Origin: Caulobacteraceae bacterium
GTDB lineage: Bacteria > Pseudomonadota > Alphaproteobacteria > Caulobacterales > Caulobacteraceae
Assembly: GCA_947484535.1 (NCBI GenBank)
Contig: CANKPO010000111.1
Coordinates: forward strand, 1 to 5,497
Direction of reading: 5' to 3'
DNA length: 5,497 nt
A model generated the notes under the pieces. The model saw only the letters and a list, made by a program, of their open reading frames with translations, did not search any database and was not told where the DNA came from. This document shows, piece by piece, positions 1 to 5,497 of the stretch; within the stretch, counting starts at the first letter, position 1, and the number at the start of each line of letters is the position of its first letter. The position numbers and the translations under genes are program-made.

Positions 1-285
1 GAACAGGGTCTTCAGCGCCAAGTCGATCTGGGGCGGGCCGACCAGATCACCGGGCTGGATCGGCAGGTAGGACAGGACCGTCCCCTGCTCAATGCGCTCA
101 TTGCCCTTGATGATGATCCGCTGGATGACCGCCGCCTGCGGCGATGCCGCAGCAGGGGCTCCGCTTGCCTGAGCCAAGGCCGGCGTGGACAAGGCCGTGC
201 CGGAAAGAAGCAAGGCGAGCCCCGACATGAGCCCTAAACGGGCGGCAGTGCTGCGGGCGCTAGAATTCTGCATATGATCAGCCAT
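1..285 (-). CDS. bamA: Outer-membrane assembly factor BamA, N-terminal part (continues past left edge)
   Basis: BamA, an Omp85 protein with periplasmic POTRA domains and an outer-membrane barrel, folds and inserts outer-membrane proteins. Only 95 codons are in the window, and the frame is open to base 1. Translation of the minus strand from the ATG at 285 gives a polar stretch with two arginines (RSTAARLG, 11-18), a hydrophobic core (GLALLLSGTAL, 22-32) and a typical cleavage site PALA|Q after residue 38. After a short Ala/Pro linker comes the start of POTRA 1: VIQRIIIKGNERIEQGTVLS (53-72), then LPIQPGDLVGPPQIDLALKT (74-93). This matches the BamA opening of I-x-G-N-x-R followed by L-x-x-G. 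Other in-frame ATGs at 273 and 228 are possible; the one at 228 would lose the positive N-region. No Shine-Dalgarno is visible before 285. Position directly after rseP is the usual one and supports the call. A TamA-like Omp85 protein is the alternative, less likely here. Confidence 0.9.
   Translation of the reverse strand, partial: MADHMQNSSARSTAARLGLMSGLALLLSGTALSTPALAQASGAPAAASPQAAVIQRIIIKGNERIEQGTVLSYLPIQPGDLVGPPQIDLALKTLF
136..152 (-). other. Short perfect hairpin within the early bamA coding region
   Basis: A 7-bp perfect inverted repeat (CTGCGGC and GCCGCAG) with a 3-base loop lies in the part of bamA that encodes the Ala/Pro linker just after the signal peptide (about residues 45-50). 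No T run follows on the minus strand, so it is not a terminator. It may be only a by-product of GC-rich Ala and Pro codons. Confidence 0.3.
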
Positions 286-302
286 CGACGCGGGGCGGGC
301 GT

Positions 303-1520
303 TCACGAGAACAGACCGCCGAGGAAATGAAACACTTGGAGTTGCTGCAAATCGTTCCAAGTGGCGAACAACATCAAACTGAGCAGCATAGCAAGCCCAA
401 CCCGATAGCCTGCCGCTTGGATTCCGGCATTCAAGGGGCGGCGGGCAATAGATTCATAGGCGTAGAATAGCAGATGACCGCCATCGAGTACCGGAATGGG
501 AAGCAGATTCATGAACCCAATCCCGACCGATAGAACAGCGGCGAGGCCAAGCAATGCCACAAAGCTTCCGATGATCTGCGTTGCAACACTTGGGGCCCCT
601 TCTGCACCGGCCTGTGCGACGGCACCCGAAGCCCGCGCGATCCCCAAGGGGCCTCCCAACTGCTCCGCCGACTCACGACCGGTTACGATCCGGCTGAGAT
701 AATAGACGGTCGTATCCAATACGTCCCATGTTCGACCTGCGCCACGGGCCAAGGCCTCTATCGGGTTATATTGCTTGAGGGCCAAGTCCTCCTGCCGCGC
801 CTGACTGGATAGGCCGAGCACGCCAACGCTTTGCTTGCCGCCAAAGGAGTCCGTGACTTCGCGGCGATCTGGAATGGCGATCAAGTCAACGCGGTCCCCG
901 CCACGGTCCACTTGGAATTTAATCGGCGTTTCGGCGCGCAGCATGACGATCTGCTGAAGATCGGTGAAACTATCGATCCTGCGACCGTCAGCACGCTTGA
1001 TGATATCCCCCACCTCAAAGCCAGCCTTCGCAGCCGCCTGATTGGGCGCAATGCCATCGACGCGCGGCACCGAGACCCGCTCACCGATCACCATCAACAA
1101 CAGGCCGAACAGAACCGTTGAGAGAACGAAATTGGCCAGAGGACCGGCTGCGGTAATGAAGGCGCGCTGCCATACAGGCTTAAAATGGAAATAGCGGCTT
1201 ACACTGTCTGCCCCTTCTTGGGCCGTGATGGCCTTACGCAGATCCTCAAGGCCGTTCTGGTCCGGAACGCTGGCCTCGTTCACATCGCCTGAAAAGCGGA
1301 CATAGCCGCCCAAGGGGATCCAGCCGATCTGCCATTGAACGCCCGACCGGTCGGTCCACCGCAACAGGGGCCTTCCAAAGCCGATAGCAAACTGATCCAC
1401 GGCGACACCACAGGCCTTAGCCGCCCAAAAGTGCCCAAGTTCATGAACCGTGACGACGAGCGTCAGCACGAACAGAAACGGGACGATGTAGGTGATCGCG
1501 GTGTGCGCGAAGTCGAGCAT
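303..1520 (-). CDS. rseP: Site-2 intramembrane zinc metalloprotease RseP (MmpA-type)
   Basis: An M50-family site-2 protease of the inner membrane that cuts membrane-spanning segments of substrates already trimmed by another protease. E. coli RseP releases sigma E by cutting RseA; the Caulobacter homologue MmpA degrades a PodJ remnant. The protein has 405 residues. The zinc motif HELGH is at 26-30 inside the first membrane helix (about 10-33), followed by the membrane-associated beta segment IPLGGYVRFSGD (68-79), AAGPLANF (124-131) starting the second helix, and a single PDZ domain at about 147-222 (GIAPNQAAAKAGFEVGDII at 156-174). The third zinc ligand motif NLLPIPVLDGG is at 338-348 (Asp346), with further helices around 318-337 and 372-388. 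E. coli RseP has two PDZ domains and 450 residues, so this is the shorter form. Start: ATG with a good Shine-Dalgarno. It lies 21 bp after dxr and 17 bp before bamA. The substrate cannot be told from the sequence. Confidence 0.96.
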   Translation of the reverse strand: MLDFAHTAITYIVPFLFVLTLVVTVHELGHFWAAKACGVAVDQFAIGFGRPLLRWTDRSGVQWQIGWIPLGGYVRFSGDVNEASVPDQNGLEDLRKAITAQEGADSVSRYFHFKPVWQRAFITAAGPLANFVLSTVLFGLLLMVIGERVSVPRVDGIAPNQAAAKAGFEVGDIIKRADGRRIDSFTDLQQIVMLRAETPIKFQVDRGGDRVDLIAIPDRREVTDSFGGKQSVGVLGLSSQARQEDLALKQYNPIEALARGAGRTWDVLDTTVYYLSRIVTGRESAEQLGGPLGIARASGAVAQAGAEGAPSVATQIIGSFVALLGLAAVLSVGIGFMNLLPIPVLDGGHLLFYAYESIARRPLNAGIQAAGYRVGLAMLLSLMLFATWNDLQQLQVFHFLGGLFS

Positions 1521-1530
1521 GATCAGACGG

Positions 1531-1538
1531 TTCCTTCT
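1531..1538 (-). promoter_or_regulatory. Shine-Dalgarno of rseP
   Basis: AGAAGGAA on the minus strand lies 10 bases before the rseP ATG at 1520 and begins 3 bases after the dxr TAG. It is among the clearest ribosome-binding sites in the window, and the only real feature of the 21-bp dxr-rseP gap. Confidence 0.7.
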
Positions 1539-1541
1539 CGG

Positions 1542-2747
1542 CTATGACGAGCGCGCGAGGCCAGCCACCACATCGGTGGCTACGCGTCTGGCGGAGGCAT
1601 CAACCATCATTGCGGTCTCCAGTATGTCATCACCCGCGCCTGTCTCCAACTGGCCAAGACTATTCATCCTGTCCAAGGTCCGATCCACAGTCGCGGCAAT
1701 ATCGAGAAAGCCTAAACGCCGGTCAAGGAAGGCCGCTACGGCCACCTCATTGGCAGCATTCATCACGGTCGGTGCGGCACCCCCGTGGACCATCGCGGCA
1801 CGGGCGATGGCTATGGCTGGGAATTTTTCAAGATCCGGGGCCTCAAAGGTCAGTTGCCCGAAGGCTGCCAAATCCAAGGCTGGCGCAGGCCAAGGCAAGC
1901 GGTCCGGCCAGGCATAGGCAACGGCGATGGGGCTGCGCATATCCGGCGCGCCCAACTGGGCCAAGGTCGATCCATCTTGATATTCGACTAGGCTGTGAAT
2001 GACCGACTGAGGGTGAATGACCACATCGATCATCTCAGGGCCCATTCCGAACAGGTAAGAGGCTTCAATCATCTCCAAACCCTTGTTCATCATGGTCGCG
2101 GAATCGACCGAGATCTTGGCCCCCATGGACCAGTTTGGATGGGCGACGGCCTGCTCAGGGGTGACCCCAACCATCGCGTCGCGCGTCCACGTCCTGAATG
2201 GCCCTCCAGATGCGGTAAGAATGAGGCGAGAAACGCGCCTTTCTTGGTCCGGATGCAGAACTTGGAAAATTGCCGAATGTTCGCTGTCGACTGGAATGAG
2301 GGTTCCGCCCGCCCGACGCGCGGTTTCAATCAGGGCTGGACCGGCGCAGACCAAGCTTTCCTTATTGGCCAGAGCAATGATCGCGCCCCGCCTTGCCGCC
2401 TCTAAGGTGGGCGCCAGACCGGCAAACCCCACGATGGCTGACATGACCCACTGGGCCTCCATCGCTGCTGCCTCAACAACGGCTAAGGCCCCTGCCCCAC
2501 AGCGAATGCCCGTGCCCGCAAGGCCATCGCGCAAGACCGGTAACTCTATTTCATTAGCAATAACGGCAAATTGTGGTCGCCATTTAAGACATTGCTCGAT
2601 CAAAAGCTTGACGTTTCGACCAGCCGTCAGGGCGATGACCTCGACCTCGGCCGAGCCATGGGCCGTCGCCTGCTCGAACAGATCAAGGGTCGAGACGCCA
2701 ATGGACCCCGTAGATCCCAACAGGGTAACCGTCCGCCTCAGGGTCAA
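1542..2747 (-). CDS. dxr: 1-deoxy-D-xylulose-5-phosphate reductoisomerase
   Basis: Dxr rearranges and reduces DXP to 2-C-methyl-D-erythritol 4-phosphate with NADPH and a divalent metal; it is the committed step of the MEP isoprenoid route and the target of fosmidomycin. At 401 residues it has normal length (E. coli 398). The Rossmann motif GSTGSIG sits at 11-17, ALANKESL at 125-132, the metal site [10 protein letters not shown] at 153-162 (Asp154, Glu156), TASGGPFR at 178-185, the flexible active-site loop [20 protein letters not shown] at 203-222, and GLEMIEA at 223-229 with the third metal ligand Glu225. The start is a TTG at 2747 that overlaps the cdsA stop as TTGA. No ATG or GTG start lies nearby in frame that would keep the Rossmann motif, and the TTG gives the usual ten or so residues ahead of it. 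Only a weak GGA precedes it, so re-initiation after cdsA is likely. It supplies isopentenyl units for UppS. Confidence 0.98.
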   Translation of the reverse strand: MTLRRTVTLLGSTGSIGVSTLDLFEQATAHGSAEVEVIALTAGRNVKLLIEQCLKWRPQFAVIANEIELPVLRDGLAGTGIRCGAGALAVVEAAAMEAQWVMSAIVGFAGLAPTLEAARRGAIIALANKESLVCAGPALIETARRAGGTLIPVDSEHSAIFQVLHPDQERRVSRLILTASGGPFRTWTRDAMVGVTPEQAVAHPNWSMGAKISVDSATMMNKGLEMIEASYLFGMGPEMIDVVIHPQSVIHSLVEYQDGSTLAQLGAPDMRSPIAVAYAWPDRLPWPAPALDLAAFGQLTFEAPDLEKFPAIAIARAAMVHGGAAPTVMNAANEVAVAAFLDRRLGFLDIAATVDRTLDRMNSLGQLETGAGDDILETAMMVDASARRVATDVVAGLARSS

Positions 2748-3571
2748 AATGGAAATCCGATAAAGGCGATCAAACGCGCGCCTGCGACAATCACTGCCGC
2801 AAACATCAGACCGTCCACCCGGTCCAAAATTCCGCCATGGCCCGGGATCAGGTCGCCACTATCTTTTACGCCATACCGCCGCTTAAGAATCGATTCCCAC
2901 AGATCTCCGGTCATTGTGGCAAGGCCGCCAACCAGGCCAACGGCGGCAGCAGCCCCGATAGAGATCTTCAACTTGGACAGGACAGCGACGACTACAGCGG
3001 CCACGACAGCCCCGACGAGCCCGCCGACAAAGCCAGACCAGGTCTTGTTCGGAGAAAACTTCGGCCAAAGTTTCGGCCCCTTCACGACATTGCCGACCGC
3101 ATAGGCGACGATATCCGCCGACCAGGTGACGGCGAACAGGGCGATGGTCCAGGTCAGGCCTTGGGGCGTAGTGCGCAGCCAGGTCAGGGCAAGAACCGGA
3201 AGGCCGATATAGAACACCCCGTAGGCGCAGTCCCCGGGCCGCTCCTTCAATGCCAGAGCCGCGATTGCGGCGACGACGGTTCCTAAGACCAACGCGATGG
3301 CCGCGTCGGTGAAATATCCCCAATGGGCATAGAAGGTGGGCGCCAATACCGCTGCCGCAATGACGATCGACATGCGGGCTGATGCCTTAGAGGCGCAGAG
3401 TTGGCCCCATTCATTGGCCAATAGCGCGACCGCAACGGCGGTCATCAACAAGAACAGCCATCCACCCGTCCAGATCGCGACGACGACCATCGGAATCAGA
3501 ATCGCGGCGGAAATGACCCTCAGGCCAAGATTGGACCAATCAAAGGCCTTAACCGGCGGCGAGGACGTCAT
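2744..3571 (-). CDS. cdsA: Phosphatidate cytidylyltransferase (CDP-diacylglycerol synthase)
   Basis: CdsA condenses CTP with phosphatidic acid to CDP-diacylglycerol, the precursor of all the main phospholipids, in the inner membrane. From the ATG at 3571 the protein has 275 residues (E. coli about 285). Most of it is hydrophobic membrane helix, for example about 16-36, 38-53, 69-83, 89-109, 140-161, 179-198 and 253-270. The C-terminal family signature is complete at 227-253: Ser-Ile-Leu-Lys-Arg-Arg, then Lys-Asp-Ser-Gly-Asp, then [11 protein letters not shown]. Preceding it are SADIVAY (151-157), [13 protein letters not shown] (172-184) and TGDLWES (221-227), which carry the conserved acidic residues. 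A TTG at 3589 would add six residues, but the ATG is better served by a Shine-Dalgarno. The start overlaps uppS by 23 bp, and the TGA stop shares bases with the dxr TTG, which points to a tightly coupled uppS-cdsA-dxr block. Residue numbers are from the ATG. Confidence 0.97.
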   Translation of the reverse strand: MTSSPPVKAFDWSNLGLRVISAAILIPMVVVAIWTGGWLFLLMTAVAVALLANEWGQLCASKASARMSIVIAAAVLAPTFYAHWGYFTDAAIALVLGTVVAAIAALALKERPGDCAYGVFYIGLPVLALTWLRTTPQGLTWTIALFAVTWSADIVAYAVGNVVKGPKLWPKFSPNKTWSGFVGGLVGAVVAAVVVAVLSKLKISIGAAAAVGLVGGLATMTGDLWESILKRRYGVKDSGDLIPGHGGILDRVDGLMFAAVIVAGARLIAFIGFPF

Positions 3572-4325
3572 TGACCTCAACTCCCCCAAACCGGCGATCC
3601 CGCGTCCGATATTCAGCGATAGCCGCCTTCAGGGCCTCTTCGCCATAGTCGGGCCAAAGGACCTCTTGGAACACCAGTTCAGCATAGGCCGACTCCCAGA
3701 GCAGGAAATTGGACAGGCGCCGCTCACCACTGGTGCGAACAATCAGATCCGGCGCGGGGCCAGAGGCCGTAGACAGATAACGACCAAAGGTCGCCTCATC
3801 CAGATCAGCAAGATCGGCGACGCCAGCCTTCACATCGGCGGCGAACCGGCGCGCGGCATCGGTAATGTCGGCCTGACCGCCATAGTTGAAGGCCACCTGC
3901 AACAGGAACCGATCATTTGCGACCGTCAAGCGCTCAGCCCGCTCGATGGTCTCGAGCAGATCTTTGCGAAGGCCATCACGGCGGCCCAGCACCCGAACCT
4001 TGACCCCCTCGCGGTGAAGCCGGTCCAGATCACTATCGACATAGCTCTTGAGCAGACCCATCAGCTCGGCAACCTCGCCCGCAGGCCGGCGCCAGTTCTC
4101 GGTGGAAAAGCCAAAGACGGTCAGGCAACTGATCCCAAGACCAGGTGCCGCCTCAACCGTGCGCTGAAGCGCCTTGACCCCTGCTCGATGGCCCAACGTA
4201 CGCGGCAGGCCCCGCGCCTTGGCCCAACGGCCATTGCCATCCATGATTATGGCGACATGCAGCGACGGCGCGGCGCAGGCCGTTCCGGTCGGTTGTCCCA
4301 CAGTCGAGCCGGATGACGGCGCCAT
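3549..4325 (-). CDS. uppS: Di-trans,poly-cis-undecaprenyl-diphosphate synthase
   Basis: UppS, a cis-prenyltransferase acting at the inner face of the membrane, adds eight isopentenyl units to farnesyl diphosphate to give the C55 carrier used for peptidoglycan and other envelope glycans. From the ATG at 4325 the protein has 258 residues, normal for the family (E. coli 253). Motifs in order: HVAIIMDGNGRWAKARG (23-39) with the catalytic Asp29 (E. coli Asp26), GHRAG (45-49), FGFSTENWRRP (71-81), FNYGGQADI (146-154), PDLIVRTSGERRLSNFLLW (192-210) with Arg197, Arg203 and Ser205 in the diphosphate-binding positions, and YAELVF (214-219) with the metal-linked Glu216. An extra TTG directly before the ATG would lengthen it by one residue. 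The first 22 residues before the conserved core are low in conservation. Its TAA stop lies inside the start of cdsA, so the two are probably translationally coupled. Isopentenyl diphosphate is made through Dxr, encoded two genes on. Confidence 0.98.
   Translation of the reverse strand: MAPSSGSTVGQPTGTACAAPSLHVAIIMDGNGRWAKARGLPRTLGHRAGVKALQRTVEAAPGLGISCLTVFGFSTENWRRPAGEVAELMGLLKSYVDSDLDRLHREGVKVRVLGRRDGLRKDLLETIERAERLTVANDRFLLQVAFNYGGQADITDAARRFAADVKAGVADLADLDEATFGRYLSTASGPAPDLIVRTSGERRLSNFLLWESAYAELVFQEVLWPDYGEEALKAAIAEYRTRDRRFGGVEVNDVLAAG
3581..3587 (-). promoter_or_regulatory. Shine-Dalgarno of cdsA inside uppS
   Basis: The minus strand reads GGGGGAG 9 bases before the ATG at 3571, with a second GAGG (3578-3575) only 3 bases before it. 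Both lie within the final codons of uppS. The purine run supports the ATG over an upstream in-frame TTG at 3589, because that TTG overlaps the run itself and has only a weak match ahead of it. Confidence 0.7.
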
Positions 4326-4333
4326 CAATTGAA

Positions 4334-4337
4334 CCTC
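4334..4337 (-). promoter_or_regulatory. Shine-Dalgarno of uppS, deciding the start
   Basis: GAGG on the minus strand lies 8 bases before the ATG at 4325 and 5 bases before an adjacent in-frame TTG at 4328. The spacing and the codon favour the ATG, although the two starts differ by one residue only. Confidence 0.7.
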
Positions 4338-4344
4338 AGTTGTA

Positions 4345-4375
4345 CGGTCTCGAAAGACCGACGGGTCTCTAGACC
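4345..4375 (-). other. Four-unit inverted-repeat (stem-loop) array between frr and uppS
   Basis: Read on the minus (transcript) strand, four alternating arms occur in 31 bases: GGTCT (4375-4371), AGACC (4368-4364), GGTCT (4359-4355) and AGACC (4350-4346). The last two form the strongest hairpin, a perfect 6-bp stem CGGTCT/AGACCG (4360-4355 with 4350-4345) closed by a TTCG tetraloop. Arms two and three can pair instead around a CGTC loop, and arms one and four can enclose that. The structures exclude one another. The first arm overlaps the last frr codons and stop. No run of T follows, so this is not a standard intrinsic terminator. It ends 7 bases upstream of the GAGG of uppS. A role in RNA stability, processing or uppS initiation is inference; the pairing itself is seen directly. 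Confidence 0.6.
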
Positions 4376-4935
4376 TGCATGATCTCTTGTTCTTTGGTTT
4401 TCAAGGTCTCGTCCACCTTCTTGATGGCTTGATCGGTGAAGCCTTGCACCTCTTCGCCCATACGCTTCAGCTCGTCCTCGGTGATAACCGTGTCCTTTTG
4501 AGCCTTTTTCAGGTCATCCATGGCGTCGCGGCGGACATTGCGGATCGCGATCTTCTGTTGCTCGGCATATTTGCCTGCCAGTTTGGCCAAATCACGGCGC
4601 CGTTCTTCGGTCAGGGGCGGCACAGGAATGCGCAGCGTCATGCCCTCGACCACAGGGTTCAGCCCAAGGCCTGCAGCGCGAATAGCCTTCTCGACCGAGA
4701 CGACAACACCCTTATCCCAGATGCTGACGGTGATCGAGCGCGGATCGGGAACGCTGACCGCGCCAACCTGGCTGATGGGCACCGTTGCGCCATAGGCCTG
4801 GACCATCACCTGATCCAACAGGCCCGCTGAGGCTCGGCCTGTACGAAGGCCTGAAAACTCTTCTTTCAGAGCCAGAACCGACTTGTCCATGCGATCGCGG
4901 TAACGAGAAAGTACCGGTTTTTCTGCTGCTGCCAT
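4369..4935 (-). CDS. frr: Ribosome recycling factor
   Basis: RRF, with EF-G, splits post-termination ribosomes into subunits so that they can start again; it acts in the cytoplasm and is essential. The protein is 188 residues, close to the usual 185. It keeps the family layout: a first helix with [17 protein letters not shown] (25-41), the beta-rich domain II with [19 protein letters not shown] (52-70) and the [12 protein letters not shown] stretch (83-94), then long charged helices with [20 protein letters not shown] (111-130) and the hallmark [13 protein letters not shown] (132-144). The ATG at 4935 is chosen because the N-terminus then has normal length; only a weak Shine-Dalgarno-like GGA lies 6 bases before it. 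Its TAG stop at 4371-4369 runs straight into an inverted-repeat array before uppS, so its last codons (Gln-Val) are part of that structure. Confidence 0.98.
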   Translation of the reverse strand: MAAAEKPVLSRYRDRMDKSVLALKEEFSGLRTGRASAGLLDQVMVQAYGATVPISQVGAVSVPDPRSITVSIWDKGVVVSVEKAIRAAGLGLNPVVEGMTLRIPVPPLTEERRRDLAKLAGKYAEQQKIAIRNVRRDAMDDLKKAQKDTVITEDELKRMGEEVQGFTDQAIKKVDETLKTKEQEIMQV

Positions 4936-4977
4936 TGTCTATCCAATCTTAAACCAAACCGTCGATGGCTTGACCGG

Positions 4978-5497
<520 letters not shown>

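Noticed and set aside
263..276. EcoRI (GAATTC, 263-268) and NdeI (CATATG, 271-276) sites only two bases apart at the bamA start, suggestive of a cloning junction.
   Set aside because: The bamA frame runs unbroken through both sites into a normal signal peptide and POTRA 1, and the upstream side continues into native rseP. AT-rich initiation regions often contain such words by chance.
881..1084. A minus-strand 67-codon frame inside rseP as a nested gene.
   Set aside because: It is an out-of-phase shadow of the PDZ-coding part of rseP, Arg/Leu/Ser-rich, with no Shine-Dalgarno or family resemblance.
4345..4360. The hairpin with the TTCG loop as an intrinsic terminator after frr.
   Set aside because: No T run follows on the transcript strand, the stem is only 6 bp, and uppS starts 20 bases further on in the same direction.

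Overview
The window is a stretch of ordinary, highly conserved alphaproteobacterial housekeeping genes, read entirely from the minus strand. In transcription order (right to left) it holds pyrH (UMP kinase, N-terminus cut off by the window edge), frr (ribosome recycling factor), uppS (undecaprenyl diphosphate synthase), cdsA (CDP-diacylglycerol synthase), dxr (DXP reductoisomerase), rseP/mmpA (site-2 intramembrane metalloprotease) and the first 95 codons of bamA (outer-membrane beta-barrel assembly). All six recognisable enzymes or factors keep their family motifs, and no frameshift, mobile element, RNA gene, CRISPR array or foreign-looking insertion was seen.

The organism is most likely a moderately GC-rich alphaproteobacterium. 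The order pyrH-frr-uppS-cdsA-dxr-rseP-bamA, with dxr between cdsA and a one-PDZ RseP of about 400 residues, matches what I recall of Caulobacterales such as Caulobacter, where rseP is called mmpA. This placement rests on gene order and protein character only; no search was run. Genes predicted just outside the window are tsf and rpsB to the right, and the rest of bamA, then skp/ompH, lpxD, fabZ and lpxA to the left.

Layout: pyrH (4978-5497), a 42-bp gap, frr (4369-4935), a 43-bp gap holding a compact inverted-repeat array, uppS (3549-4325), cdsA (2744-3571, overlapping uppS by 23 bp), dxr (1542-2747, TTG start overlapping the cdsA stop as TTGA), a 21-bp gap with a good Shine-Dalgarno, rseP (303-1520), a 17-bp gap, bamA (1-285). 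No intergenic gap exceeds 43 bp and no intrinsic terminator was found, so one polycistronic unit with translational coupling is the simplest reading.

The genes fit together metabolically. PyrH feeds UDP, UTP and CTP pools; CTP is the CdsA substrate for phospholipid synthesis. Dxr commits carbon to the MEP pathway that makes isopentenyl diphosphate, which UppS polymerises into the lipid carrier for peptidoglycan and other glycans. RseP does intramembrane proteolysis linked to envelope signalling, and BamA inserts outer-membrane proteins. Frr ties the cluster to translation. I found no evidence of an undescribed system. The items most worth a second look are small: a four-unit inverted-repeat array between frr and uppS, the TTG stop-start coupling of dxr, and the bamA start that lacks a visible Shine-Dalgarno.
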